NCBI GenBank assembly: GCA_030680295.1
Contig: JAUXVU010000003.1
Span: 1-42,621 of the forward strand
DNA: 42,621 bases
Direction: 5' to 3'
From: Moraxellaceae bacterium
GTDB lineage: Bacteria; Pseudomonadota; Gammaproteobacteria; Pseudomonadales; Moraxellaceae
Each line of letters starts with the position of its first letter. Positions within the stretch are counted from its first letter, which is position 1. Below the pieces are notes generated by a model. It had not been told where the DNA came from, ran no database searches, and saw nothing but the letters and a program-made list of their open reading frames with translations. The position numbers and the translations under genes were made by a program. Shown here piece by piece: positions 7,944 to 15,590 of this stretch.

Positions 7944-8296
7944 AGTGTCTCACCATTGCGCTTACGTGTGTCTCGGAGAACTAATAATACCTTGCGGTAA
8001 TGCGATGGAGCGCAATAGAAATAGTACATGGCTTCGTTCCAAACCGTCACCATCGCACTAGATACGTTATCTCCGCTCGTCTATTTATGGAACTTGCACT
8101 CAACAATTACTGGTGGGTCATCGGAGCCGAGATCGAAAGCATGAAGCTTCTTCTTTCCTCCCACACCCACCTCTACTAGATGGTTCTCTTCGACCTCTAT
8201 TCCAGCAGCAGACAGAATAGACTTTGCCGCTGCTTCGAAGCCCCTACCAACGTGAGCATTACTTATAGCTCCAATTCTTTGAAAGTTTTTGACCAT
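7859..8296 (-). pseudogene. Nuclease-like (PD-(D/E)XK-type) gene interrupted by one amber codon
   Basis: The first 71 codons read MVKNFQRIGAISNAHVGRGF...KKLHAFDLGSDDPPVIVECKFHK, followed by TAG (8083-8081). The same frame then continues without a shift as TSGDNVSSAMVTVWNEAMYYF, APSHYRKVLLVLRDT and NGETLAKYY, which is the second half of the same protein family. There a tryptophan normally stands between K and T, so a single TGG-to-TAG change explains the stop. FDLG...VIVECK is the D...ExK core of a PD-(D/E)XK nuclease fold. The last 20 codons are attC sequence, so the native C-terminus is also lost. Unless an amber suppressor exists, it makes only a 71-aa fragment. Confidence 0.75.
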
Positions 8297-8302
8297 GCTG
8301 CT

Positions 8303-8340
8303 TTTTCCGTTTGAGCTTCTAGCGCCGCCAGCAAGCGCGC
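8303..8340 (-). other. Right-hand half of a degenerate attC
   Basis: The minus strand has GCGGCGCTAGAAGCTCAAACG, like the right half of the common attC type of this array (which ends AAGCTCAAACGTTAGGC). Here GGAAAAAG replaces the GTTAGGC core. The site appears inactive. Confidence 0.4.
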
Positions 8341-8742
8341 TTTATAGTGAAGGTGAAGCCGGAACGAAAAAGCCGTCACTGTAAAGCGAATATGCGGGTA
8401 GAAACCTAGCATGCTCATTCTGTTCGTTTACATCGGACCTTGATGCCCCTGCTCTTTAATAGCATGGGCAGCTAACATTGCACCAATGCCTTTTCCGCAC
8501 ACATCAGGTGAAATCAACAACATCTCAATATTACTGTCGTGGACGCCACAGAATCCCTATATTTCACCATGACCATGTTTAGCACACCTTAAATCAACTG
8601 CATCAAAATACTGCTCCAGAATTAACGGCTTTAACTCCTACTGATCATCTTCAGCCAGAAAATCATGAGTTGCTCTGACCGAGGACTCCCATATTTCTAT
8701 TAACTTAAGGTGGTCTACTTTTTCTACGATCTCAATACTCAT
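8336..8742 (-). pseudogene. Decayed GNAT N-acetyltransferase
   Basis: The minus-strand translation starts at ATG 8742 with MSIEIVEKVDHLKLIEIWES and SVRATHDFLAEDD, a classic GNAT beginning, then hits TAG (8640-8638). The frame continues ELKPLILEQYFDAVDL, reaches a second TAG (8559-8557), then GFCGVHDSNIEMLLISPDVCGKGIGAMLAAHA. That last segment holds the acetyl-CoA-binding G-K-G-I-G-A loop. Around 8430 a shift is needed to read DVNEQNEHA, and another to return to LGFY. The end, HIRFTVTAFSFRLHLHYKA, has lost about ten residues against the usual GFTVTGRSE..GQG.PYPLLHL. Two stops, two frameshifts and a deletion make it clearly inactive. Confidence 0.8.
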
Positions 8743-8743
8743 T

Positions 8744-8788
8744 TTTAAACTGATTGAAAATTTTTCCGAAAGCAGCACTTTGTTAGAT
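8744..8788 (-). other. Short non-canonical attC-like site
   Basis: R'' ATCTAAC (8788-8782, matches RYYYAAC) overlaps the stop of the Abi_C gene. A possible R' GTTTAAA (8750-8744) follows after about 30 bases with only a small A/T-rich palindrome. This is much shorter than the other sites and probably decayed. Confidence 0.4.
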
Positions 8789-9646
8789 TTTTTTAGTTCG
8801 ATATTCAATTTCCACAACGAATTTTGTTGTGGCGGCAATTAAAATTGCGTCTTGCATATTGATATTTGGTTCGCTTGTACTGCCGTGGCCAGACAAGGGC
8901 ATTGTATTACGCAGATTATATATAGCACCGACGACATTTTTTATCTCGTCAGGAAGCGAAGATTCTTTTTTATATTTCTCAATAAAGCTTCCCAATGTCT
9001 GACTGGCTAATTGTTCATCCCCAAGAACATCTTTGGCCATTGTTTCGAGGATATTAGATGCAGCATGAAGGACCCCCGAATGATCGTTACTTTCTAAACA
9101 TCTCTCCATGCGGCCAATTAAAACCACAACATTTGAATGTGCCAACCGATCAAATTTGCCAATTCCTTTTGAGTTAAAATCATCAATTTGATTGTAGACA
9201 CTACAATCTAAAAAATGGCAAGCAGCCAAAAACCCCCATTCATAGCGCCAGTCATTTTCAATACCTTCTCTTTCAGCAACACTTTGGCCAATATCTTTAT
9301 CAATTTCGTCCACATATTTAGCTATGTAACTAGCGTAATAACGAAAATACGTGTAAGCCACTTCCGGACAGAAATTTGAGAATGAACTTGGCCTACCCTC
9401 CAAACCGCCAACTCCAGTGTTTTCCTCTGCAATGACTGAAACTAAGTCTGATTGCTTCCAAAATTCATCAAGCTCTAATTTTTTTTCATCACCTATGGAA
9501 GTGATCATTTGAGCTTCACCAAGCATGTATATGCTTGCGTAATATCTATGGCATTTGTGAACATTTGCGTACGGACATGAACAAGCGACACCTGCTTCTG
9601 AGCTTTTCGCTCTGTACCACGAAGAATCAGGAACTATTATGGGCAT
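8783..9646 (-). CDS. Abi_C-domain protein (abortive-infection type, 287 aa)
   Basis: The last third matches the abortive infection C-terminal domain: HAASNILETMAKDVLG, TLGSFIEKYKKESSLP, NVVGAIYNLRNTMPLSGHG and ILIAATTKFVVEIEYRTKK. The N-terminal part has a cysteine/histidine cluster, VACSCPYANVHKCHRYY (about 20-36), that might bind a metal, and a mostly helical middle part of no known family. Abi_C proteins occur in phage-exclusion loci, and the C-terminal domain is thought to sense or scaffold. A defence role is inferred. Start ATG has GGAGAACAAGCG upstream; the TAA stop lies in an attC R'' box. Confidence 0.7.
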   Translation of the reverse strand: MPIIVPDSSWYRAKSSEAGVACSCPYANVHKCHRYYASIYMLGEAQMITSIGDEKKLELDEFWKQSDLVSVIAEENTGVGGLEGRPSSFSNFCPEVAYTYFRYYASYIAKYVDEIDKDIGQSVAEREGIENDWRYEWGFLAACHFLDCSVYNQIDDFNSKGIGKFDRLAHSNVVVLIGRMERCLESNDHSGVLHAASNILETMAKDVLGDEQLASQTLGSFIEKYKKESSLPDEIKNVVGAIYNLRNTMPLSGHGSTSEPNINMQDAILIAATTKFVVEIEYRTKKI

Positions 9647-9665
9647 CGCTTGTTCTCCATTGAAA

Positions 9666-9754
9666 ATCTAACGATTAAGCTAACGGGCTGCCAAAAGAAC
9701 AGCTTTTGGACGTCCAGCGAACGAAGTGAGCCACAGTTGAGCACATTGTTAACA
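9666..9754 (-). other. attC site of the CxC-protein cassette
   Basis: The R''-like TGTTAAC (9754-9748) includes the TAA stop, and R' GTTAGAT (9672-9666) fits consensus. Interior arms CCAAAAG / CTTTTGG form the hairpin top. Length 89 bp. Confidence 0.75.
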
Positions 9755-10207
9755 GTTACCACTGTTCTTTTTCATGTTTGCTAGCATTTTTTCATTGACC
9801 TTAATGCGAGTTTGGAGCTGCTTGTTGGTAAGTGAGCGCTTTCTCATTGTGTCGATTGAGAAACTATACTCCCATTCATTTATCCAGCCCTTTTCATATG
9901 CATGCCTAATGGCTTCAGCATTAAGTGACTTTTGGTTGTCTTTTCGGACTCTCTTGACGGCTTGGAATATTAGATCTGATGGCAGTCCGATGAATTTCTT
10001 AACGCAGCAATTGCCAACGGTTGCAAATTGACCATTAAGCTTGTTTTGAAGGGTGCAAACTTCAATTATTGGGAAGTGACCGCACAAGCAGGTTTCTGGC
10101 TCGTTCGCTTCATATATTTGATACAGGGTCCACTCAAGCTTCGCCAGATCCCAAATTGCTGCATTAGATCTTGTTAGGATCTCTTCCGTCAGTTTGTATT
10201 GGGACAT
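9749..10207 (-). CDS. Conserved hypothetical cassette protein with a Cys cluster
   Basis: A 152-aa protein of a type often seen in integron cassettes and accessory DNA. It contains ANEPETCLCGHFPIIEVC (about 34-51) and VGNCCVKKFIGLPSD (about 64-78), giving CxC, C and CC groups that could bind zinc. A basic helical region KRVRKDNQKSLNAEAIRHA is followed by KGWINEWEYSF and a C-terminal arginine/lysine-rich tail. It could be nucleic-acid binding, but no function is known. The start is clear: ATG with AAGGAGG directly upstream (AAGGAGGCACC ATG). Its TAA stop lies in the attC. Confidence 0.7.
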   Translation of the reverse strand: MSQYKLTEEILTRSNAAIWDLAKLEWTLYQIYEANEPETCLCGHFPIIEVCTLQNKLNGQFATVGNCCVKKFIGLPSDLIFQAVKRVRKDNQKSLNAEAIRHAYEKGWINEWEYSFSIDTMRKRSLTNKQLQTRIKVNEKMLANMKKNSGNC

Positions 10208-10220
10208 GGTGCCTCCTTGC

Positions 10221-10298
10221 GGCTAACGCCCGCCATAAACGGCGCAAGGAACGAGCGTCCGGCGACCGCAGGGAGCGAATTTCATGGCTTTGTTAGGC
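10221..10298 (-). other. attC site of the C-terminal TIR cassette
   Basis: Consensus R'' GCCTAAC (10298-10292) overlaps the TAA stop, and the R'-like GTTAGCC (10227-10221) ends the site. Inner arms include GCTCCCTGCGG and GCGCCG. Length 78 bp. Confidence 0.75.
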
Positions 10299-11339
10299 AT
10301 TTGCGCCACAAACAAGCCCAACTCTCTCCAAAATGAACCTTGAAACCTCAACTTCTGAAAAGTGGTTGGCATCAATGTAACCGTCGATTGAGAATACACC
10401 TTCAGTATGTGCACCATCGAAACGAACAAACATTATTCGCTCACTCTCCTTAGACTTGATAATATCCCTTACGGCACGCCATTCTAATCCGCACCATTCT
10501 TTCTCCGAGTACTCTTTACACAAGAACACAACGACCAGTTCGCAATTATTCCTATAAATATTCTGCAACATGATATCTAAATCAGGCCTAGCCAGCTGTG
10601 ACTGATAATCAAAGTCGTAAAATACCTGATCTTTGCCTAAGTTTGCCTTAAGCGAATCAACAACGTTTGAAACATAGCCACGCTTCTCTCCGGGAAATGA
10701 CAAAGCCACCTTGAAGTTGATCTCATCGACCCGACTCATCGATTTATCTATCTTTTCTACTCTTGGACTTACTAATAAATTTTCTAGCGCTAATAATGAA
10801 AGAGAGAAAGGATCTGGCTCGATTCTTTCCAATTTATCCTTACCCGGACTGACTTTGGAAATGTAATAGAGAAGATAGCTTAGCCAAACAGCCATTTCAT
10901 TACCATTGACTGCAGCGGTAGGTTTAGAAACTCCATCCTTTTCAGATTCTTGAATCTCAGAAACCACACGACTCTTTAAAACGGAAGCTTCCTTTTCGTT
11001 AAATAAACTCCCGGCGCGTTTCGCCATGCGTGCAAAAAGAGCACAACTTTCACCTTCTATTACAGCAAATGCCGATAATTGTGCACCTCTGACGCCCCAC
11101 TTAAGATCGCTATGCTTTAAATTCTCAACAAATTTCTCGGCACCACCTTGAGGCTTAATTTTTCCATAATATTGCCATAGCATTATTGTATGGTTTGGCG
11201 ATTTAAACTTCCTGTTATCGACAGGCCCTTCATGCGTCACATAGAACAGGCTAAATGTTAAGTCGTGAAATTTGTCAGCTTCACGCTCGAATGAGCTTAT
11301 CAGTCGCTCTATCTCGTTTTTTTTCTTTCTAAGTGACAT
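10293..11339 (-). CDS. Protein with C-terminal TIR domain (348 aa)
   Basis: Residues about 207-345 form a TIR (SEFIR/TIR-2-like) domain: INFKVALSFPGEKRGYV at its start, VFYDFDYQSQLARPDLD in the middle and the likely catalytic glutamate in WCGLEWRAV (E286), then IMFVRFDG. The N-terminal 200 residues are helical and contain no recognised domain; they probably form the sensor or oligomerisation part. TIR enzymes of this kind consume NAD+ or make nucleotide signals on phage infection. Unlike the TIR-RsiV protein in this array, the effector is C-terminal here. Start ATG has AAGGTGATAA upstream. Cassette gene. Confidence 0.8.
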   Translation of the reverse strand: MSLRKKKNEIERLISSFEREADKFHDLTFSLFYVTHEGPVDNRKFKSPNHTIMLWQYYGKIKPQGGAEKFVENLKHSDLKWGVRGAQLSAFAVIEGESCALFARMAKRAGSLFNEKEASVLKSRVVSEIQESEKDGVSKPTAAVNGNEMAVWLSYLLYYISKVSPGKDKLERIEPDPFSLSLLALENLLVSPRVEKIDKSMSRVDEINFKVALSFPGEKRGYVSNVVDSLKANLGKDQVFYDFDYQSQLARPDLDIMLQNIYRNNCELVVVFLCKEYSEKEWCGLEWRAVRDIIKSKESERIMFVRFDGAHTEGVFSIDGYIDANHFSEVEVSRFILERVGLVCGANA

Positions 11340-11362
11340 TTATCACCTTAATCTAAACGGTT

Positions 11363-11426
11363 GCCTAACGTTTGAGCTTAGGCCGCGGCCCGTCAGGGCC
11401 GTCGCGCCTGCAGCGAATGGTTATGT
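11363..11426 (-). other. Canonical attC site
   Basis: The best-conserved site of the array: R'' ACATAAC (11426-11420) with the TAA stop inside, a symmetric interior, and a perfect R' GTTAGGC (11369-11363). Length 64 bp. It shares its interior with the sites at 4531 and 5799. Confidence 0.9.
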
Positions 11427-12482
11427 GTCTCCACCCGTACTTCGCTTTGCGCGAACCCTATCAATGGCCTCAGATACGGTTCTTGGGTAGTTGCCAGAGA
11501 AGTATTCCACTATGAGTGGATCTGCGGTGAAATAGTGAGTGGCCAAATTGACAAAATCATCGACACTTATACTGCCGTTAATTTTGAACATTTTCTCAGA
11601 CAATGGCTTTTGATGCGCGCGTGATTTCACATTGAAGTTGAAGTCCGAATCTCTTCGCTCAAAGTACTCCGATTCCGTCATGTATTGCACGGCGCCATCG
11701 AAATGACGAAATTCATTCAAACCAATATCAAACTCGGCGTGCATATACCTTGCAGGGTATAAGTTAACGCCCTCTTTCATGACTGATATTCCGTCATTCT
11801 TGAATTCTATAGATTGGAACGTTTTTACGCCCCTGCCTTCCGACCATTTTACATTTAGCGCGTACGTGTCAGAAAAAAGAAATGACAATATTGGCTCTTC
11901 GATATCTTGAGGGGGCTTCAGTACACTCACTCCATTCTCAATTTCGCCTACCGATCTATTAAAGGGAGCGCCATACCAAGTGTCATCTTCAATGTAGCAA
12001 CTAGAGTCGACGTTAATACGCACCCTGTTTTCATCCAGCGCTATGTACTTCTCTATATTGCTGGCTCGGTAGCTAGTGAACACCTCAACAAAGTGCGGAG
12101 CGTAGTTATTGTTTTCATAGTATTTACGGCGGAAGTTTGGGTGCACCATAACCATGAAATTGTCACTTCGCATATAGCCTGATTGGAATGGCTCGGACCT
12201 GAGCTTCCCATTCAGCCAGCTCATTGAAACCAGCCCGTCCTTTTCGCGAGGGATGCAGTCAAGTAGCTTGGATACAAGGCCTGGATACTTCGCGACCACA
12301 CCAATTGTTGGCACGTAATAGAAGTCGCTTTGCCCTAACTGCATCCCTTTATCAGAACATATGGCAATGAATCTGGCTATTAGCTCTGAATTAGATTCGG
12401 GCAGAGTTCTACTTTCCTCAGCTATCCGCTTTCGGTATTGCTCGAGGAGCTGCTCCTCCATTTCAGATTGGCTCTTGGACAT
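11421..12482 (-). CDS. Hypothetical cassette protein (353 aa)
   Basis: No family was recognised. The protein begins with a charged helical stretch (MSKSQSEMEEQLLEQYRKRIAEE). It contains HPNFRRKYYENNNYAPHFVEVF (residues about 115-136) and a YMHAEFDIGLNEFRHFDGAVQYM segment, and has no signal peptide or membrane helix, so it should be cytosolic. Start ATG 12482 has GAGAG eight bases upstream; the in-frame TTG two codons earlier is less likely. The TAA stop lies in a canonical attC. In a defence-rich array an unrecognised protein of this size is a fair candidate for an undescribed defence gene, but nothing in the sequence proves it. Confidence 0.6.
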   Translation of the reverse strand: MSKSQSEMEEQLLEQYRKRIAEESRTLPESNSELIARFIAICSDKGMQLGQSDFYYVPTIGVVAKYPGLVSKLLDCIPREKDGLVSMSWLNGKLRSEPFQSGYMRSDNFMVMVHPNFRRKYYENNNYAPHFVEVFTSYRASNIEKYIALDENRVRINVDSSCYIEDDTWYGAPFNRSVGEIENGVSVLKPPQDIEEPILSFLFSDTYALNVKWSEGRGVKTFQSIEFKNDGISVMKEGVNLYPARYMHAEFDIGLNEFRHFDGAVQYMTESEYFERRDSDFNFNVKSRAHQKPLSEKMFKINGSISVDDFVNLATHYFTADPLIVEYFSGNYPRTVSEAIDRVRAKRSTGGDT

Positions 12483-12520
12483 TTTCAATTCTCTCTTCGT
12501 CCTACGCTACCTACCGAGAC

Positions 12521-12592
12521 ACATAACGACTAAGCTCACCGGCGGCAATGGAGCGCAGCGGAATTGCCGTCCGGTGCAGCGCCTTGTTATGC
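12521..12592 (-). other. attC site of the solute-binding-protein cassette
   Basis: R'' GCATAAC (12592-12586) and R' GTTATGT (12527-12521) enclose strong arms, CCGGACGGCAATTCCGC on one side and GCCATTGCCGCCGG-like on the other. Length 72 bp. Confidence 0.8.
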
Positions 12593-12623
12593 ATCGGATT
12601 ATGGGGCAACTAATAAATAGCGA

Positions 12624-13421
12624 TTATCTCCGCCACCCTTCGGTGGCCATTATCTTTTGCGCTTCTTCGGTAACCAGAAAGTCTAGGAACATCTGCGCCT
12701 CACGGTCTGCGTCAGGTGAGATGACTACATTGACATCTCGCCAGATCGTTCGGCCTTCATCTAAGCGAACAAGCTCCAATACATCGGGGTGCGTGATTGG
12801 CCAGTTCGGCCAGGTAATCCAGGCATCAGCGTCCAGCTCCTTGAACGCATTGAAGCTGGCGCCAGAGCCGAGCGAGTACGACACGATATTCTTCCGAAAC
12901 TGCGCGACGTCATTCAGCGAGCCCATGCGTCCGGCGACGTCTTCCCATGTTCCAGTTCCGGAGGTGTTGTAGATGCCCTTGCCCTCCGTAACGACGATTT
13001 TCATTCCTTCCACTAGAAGCGCGTCAAAGCCCTGAATATTCTTTGGGTTGCCGGCCTTAACGGCTATAACGGTGGGCCTGATATAGATCGGCTCGACCTT
13101 GCTGGGGTCGAAGGTCTTGTAGGTTAGCAGGAATGCCGTCATCGACTGCTCCGAAGTACCCCAAAGTATATCGGCATCTGCCTGCGCATCAGCAGACCAT
13201 CTGCTTTCAGGCCCGGCGATAATTTCCACTTTGGTACCCGAACGGTTTTCCCAGACCTCAGCGACTTTTTTGAAGGCGGTATTCGGCCCCCCAGCACCAT
13301 ACAGTTTGACGACACCATCCTTCGGCTCGTGCTCGATTGATGGGTCATAAAGTGATGTCTGAGCGAATGACGGAACAACTGCTGCTGCACAAAAGAGTGC
13401 TATGACGGTAACTATTTTCAT
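12624..13421 (-). CDS. Periplasmic extracellular solute-binding protein (type 2)
   Basis: A 265-aa protein with a clear Sec signal peptide (MKIVTVIALFCAAAVVPSFA, cleavage after SFA). A type-2 periplasmic binding-protein core follows: VKLYGAGGPNTAFKKVAEVW, RWSADAQADADILWGTSEQS, GTGTWEDVAGRMG and the usual ending FLDFLVTEEAQKIMATEGW. Such proteins bind an anion or small metabolite for an ABC importer. The AGGxxxAF and DADI motifs resemble molybdate/sulfate-type binders, but the ligand cannot be named. No transporter genes are nearby, so as a cassette it must work with host permeases or as a free binding protein. Start ATG has AGGAGATAGAAA upstream. Confidence 0.75.
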   Translation of the reverse strand: MKIVTVIALFCAAAVVPSFAQTSLYDPSIEHEPKDGVVKLYGAGGPNTAFKKVAEVWENRSGTKVEIIAGPESRWSADAQADADILWGTSEQSMTAFLLTYKTFDPSKVEPIYIRPTVIAVKAGNPKNIQGFDALLVEGMKIVVTEGKGIYNTSGTGTWEDVAGRMGSLNDVAQFRKNIVSYSLGSGASFNAFKELDADAWITWPNWPITHPDVLELVRLDEGRTIWRDVNVVISPDADREAQMFLDFLVTEEAQKIMATEGWRR

Positions 13422-13464
13422 TTTCTATCTCCTAATTTGAATGAGATTGTAACTTGGCTGTGAG

Positions 13465-13525
13465 GCATAACGCCAAGCGAAGCGGCGGCCCGTTAGGGAC
13501 GTCCGCCTTGCGCGACTTGTTAAAT
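13465..13525 (-). other. attC site of the DUF2071 cassette
   Basis: R'' ATTTAAC (13525-13519, consensus) and R' GTTATGC (13471-13465) flank inverted arms GCGCAAGGCGGACGTCC / GGCGGCCCG. Length 61 bp. Confidence 0.8.
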
Positions 13526-13527
13526 AT

Positions 13528-14316
13528 TCAGCCGACGACAGTTGGCGGCAAATAGATGGTAAATTCATTCAAAGGCTCGATAAGCACACTATATGGATTG
13601 AGTTGCTCAGACTCTGAAACAATTCCAAGCCTAGATAAAAGTCCAAACTTTGCCGACTTGAGAGTCGCTGGCTTTACCAATAATTCCTTGTGCCAAACCC
13701 TATAGGTACCGAGCTTGCCGTCTCTACGATAATAAAAACCAGCAAGAGGATGCGTCAGGTAAACCAGAGCTGACTCTGTGTCAGGAAATCCTGGTAAATT
13801 AAAAGTGTCTTCTTCTGATTGTTGCAATTCAACCGCCGCTTCTGCCCAACTGGACTCGGTGGTCATTTCATACTTTTTGTACAAACCTGTCGATTGGTTA
13901 AGGCGGCAATCAAATTTCACCTTCCCTGCATGCCAGGGTAGATTCCATAAATACCTTGGGACTACTAGGGTCCAAGAATCAAGCGTAGTGCCGAGAAACC
14001 AAACGCATCTCTCACCTGTGACCCTATCTATGATGTAAATGCGATAGTTGGTTTGGCCCATAGTGAACTTTGGAAACGGAAAAACCGCCGACGTAAAATC
14101 GACATCGATGAATGGCACAACCGAGATCAATCCCAGCGTTCGTCCATCAACTTCAATAGTGTCTAACTGGAACCTATCTGGAAATATCCCACTAAATCTC
14201 TCGGCGGGAACTGCATACGTAATTATTGCGAAGTGCCTCAAGCCGCAAAGTACGTCAATCCCCTTCGGCCTGGGTCGTTCGGTTAGGCAGTCTTCAAATT
14301 TTCTCGCTTCCTGCAA
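13528..14316 (-). CDS. DUF2071-family protein (YqjF-like)
   Basis: A 262-aa protein matching DUF2071: YAVPAERFSGIFPDRFQLD near the N-terminus, LISVVPFIDVDF, TNYRIYIIDRVTGERCVWFLGTTLDSW and LPWHAGKVKFDC. The C-terminus has LVYLTHPLAGFYYRRDGKLG. The family adopts an acetoacetate-decarboxylase-like fold and has no established reaction. The only plausible start is TTG (14316-14314), with AGGAAA six bases upstream. The TGA stop lies two bases beyond the attC R'' box. It is the second gene from the promoter-proximal end of the array. Confidence 0.75.
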   Translation of the reverse strand: MQEARKFEDCLTERPRPKGIDVLCGLRHFAIITYAVPAERFSGIFPDRFQLDTIEVDGRTLGLISVVPFIDVDFTSAVFPFPKFTMGQTNYRIYIIDRVTGERCVWFLGTTLDSWTLVVPRYLWNLPWHAGKVKFDCRLNQSTGLYKKYEMTTESSWAEAAVELQQSEEDTFNLPGFPDTESALVYLTHPLAGFYYRRDGKLGTYRVWHKELLVKPATLKSAKFGLLSRLGIVSESEQLNPYSVLIEPLNEFTIYLPPTVVG

Positions 14317-14330
14317 AGTGATTTCCTGAA

Positions 14331-14400
14331 ATTTAACACCAGAATTAAGCCGTGCCGCGAAGCGGCATCGGCTTGAATGACTCGTTAGGCTGCCGATGTG
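14331..14400 (-). other. attC site of the first cassette
   Basis: Perfect R'' GCCTAAC (14400-14394) and R' GTTAAAT (14337-14331) flank a strong hairpin AAGCCGATGCCGC TTCG with its complement CGGCACGGCTT. Length 70 bp. The stop codon of the first cassette lies 48 bp further upstream. Confidence 0.85.
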
Positions 14401-14448
14401 TCATCTTGCCCAGCCCTGTCCGACTTCCGCATTTCTTGTCGGATTCCA

Positions 14449-14955
14449 CTACTTGGGGGCGGTGTCAACACTTCTGTTCCGTCCACGAACTACCGCGTCC
14501 CTTACCTCAAAAACGTCATTGCTGAACAACTTCCAATACTCCTCATCGGAGGTCGAACTAGGGAAGCCTGCGGCGCATACAATTTTGAGCATGCCTTCAC
14601 CGATAGAGTCAGGGTAAATTGGCGCAACTGTTCCAGCAGTGTTATTGGATCTGATGAACTTCCCACCATCTTCATAATCAGACCAAGCTAGCGTTTGCCT
14701 CGTTCTAGTGGAACAGTTGAACTTCAAGCGATAAGCAGTGGACCAAGCACCATTCTTATCTGGGGTTGAAAGTTGGACAGACTTGACCCAAAGAGTAACT
14801 GAGTTTGAACTTCTTTCGACCGTGTCGGCGTCAAAGAAGATCAGTGCTTCATCATGTGAAACATTGATTCCAAACCACGTTGCAGCCGCTGCTCCATGTG
14901 CGACGCTGAGCGCTGCAAGAGCAATTAGATACGCACAGATTCTAGAACTTTTCAT
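14449..14955 (-). CDS. Exported hypothetical protein (168 aa), first cassette
   Basis: The start at ATG 14955 gives a signal peptide (MKSSRICAYLIALAALSVAHG, cleavage near AAA) and is preceded by GAGGGGGG. The longer frame to 15012 would cross the R' recombination core at 14995-14989, so it is rejected. The mature part reads TWFGINVSHDEALIFFDADTVERS and SVTLWVKSVQL with a single disulfide-capable cysteine pair. This is the pattern of surface-adhesin-E-like or YceK-like small periplasmic proteins found in many proteobacteria. Its function is unknown. It is the promoter-proximal cassette. Confidence 0.7.
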   Translation of the reverse strand: MKSSRICAYLIALAALSVAHGAAAATWFGINVSHDEALIFFDADTVERSSNSVTLWVKSVQLSTPDKNGAWSTAYRLKFNCSTRTRQTLAWSDYEDGGKFIRSNNTAGTVAPIYPDSIGEGMLKIVCAAGFPSSTSDEEYWKLFSNDVFEVRDAVVRGRNRSVDTAPK

Positions 14956-14988
14956 TAATCCCCCCTCATCACGGTTGCTGATTCTAGC

Positions 14989-15045
14989 GCCTAACAGTTG
15001 ATTCAACGACACCTGTCGTATAACACATGAAAAAACGACAGTTTT
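14989..15045 (-). other. Array boundary: orphan R' core, possible vestigial attI
   Basis: A perfect GTTAGGC (14995-14989, minus strand) precedes the first cassette, with an AATCAAC L-like box one base before it, as in the simple site of attI. Just upstream, ACGACA (15006-15011) and TGTCGT (15014-15019) form an inverted repeat with a 2-base spacer, and ACGACA occurs again at 15035-15040. No attC hairpin and no integrase gene accompany it, so this may be the remains of attI after loss of intI. Confidence 0.45.
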
Positions 15046-15161
15046 AATTTTAATAAGTAATGTCTAAACAATACTTTGTAAGCCAACCCAAGCCGCCGCA
15101 CTTATAACTTATACAAACAACCACCTCACTAACGTTACGAATACGGCAACGCCTCCAAACA
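15046..15161. other. Intergenic region upstream of the array
   Basis: A/T-rich, with no gene. A TAGACA hexamer on the minus strand followed by TTATTAAAAT could be a promoter (Pc-like) for the first cassettes, but spacing and match are poor, so it is only noted. Confidence 0.3.
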
Positions 15162-15524
15162 TCAACTAGCAGACCTCAAAGCATCCACTGAAACTTCAGT
15201 CGGCATTAAAGTTTTCGCAAAAATTAACGCCTCAGACAAATCCGCACTAAATACAAAGGACTCATTAGACGCCCAATGACCTTGGTCGTCGACCACATAC
15301 AACAACCAGCCCTCTGGCTCTTCGGAGTGCAGCGCCTTAAAGCAAGCATGTGGCGTTAACACCGAGGTCTCCCCAGCGACTCGATGCAGGTTAAGCACCA
15401 CCGCGAACTCACTCAACACATAACTCACGTCAAACTGACCACGGTGTGTTGGGCTCGGGCGAACGGTAGTAATAAAGGTGTCGAGATGGTTGCGAACACG
15501 TTCCAGTTCGCGCGGGGTCAGCAT
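15162..15524 (-). CDS. Hypothetical protein (120 aa)
   Basis: ATG at 15524 is preceded by AAGGAG with an 8-base gap and is chosen over the upstream in-frame ATGs, giving MLTPRELERVRNHLDTFITT at the N-terminus. The protein is soluble, with VSYVLSEFAVVLNLHR and GWLLYVVDDQGHWASNESF. No family was recognised. It lies just outside the cassette array, has no attC of its own and is preceded by a 200-bp intergenic region, so it belongs to the host chromosome. It is not an integrase. Confidence 0.6.
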   Translation of the reverse strand: MLTPRELERVRNHLDTFITTVRPSPTHRGQFDVSYVLSEFAVVLNLHRVAGETSVLTPHACFKALHSEEPEGWLLYVVDDQGHWASNESFVFSADLSEALIFAKTLMPTEVSVDALRSAS

Positions 15525-15590
15525 CGATGTTGCTCCTTGATGACAGAGCACCATATTCATATGACATGTGCTTTTACGCAATACACGCAA

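Noticed and set aside
8638..8838. 66-aa frame as an independent gene
   Set aside because: Its first half is intergenic or attC-like sequence and the rest is the N-terminus of the decayed GNAT gene.
14956..15012. Longer reading frame for the first cassette protein (187 aa)
   Set aside because: It would cross the GTTAGGC crossover core, and the shorter start has a strong ribosome site and a signal peptide.
15162..15590. Possible integron integrase next to the array
   Set aside because: The translation has none of the tyrosine-recombinase residues and is far too short.
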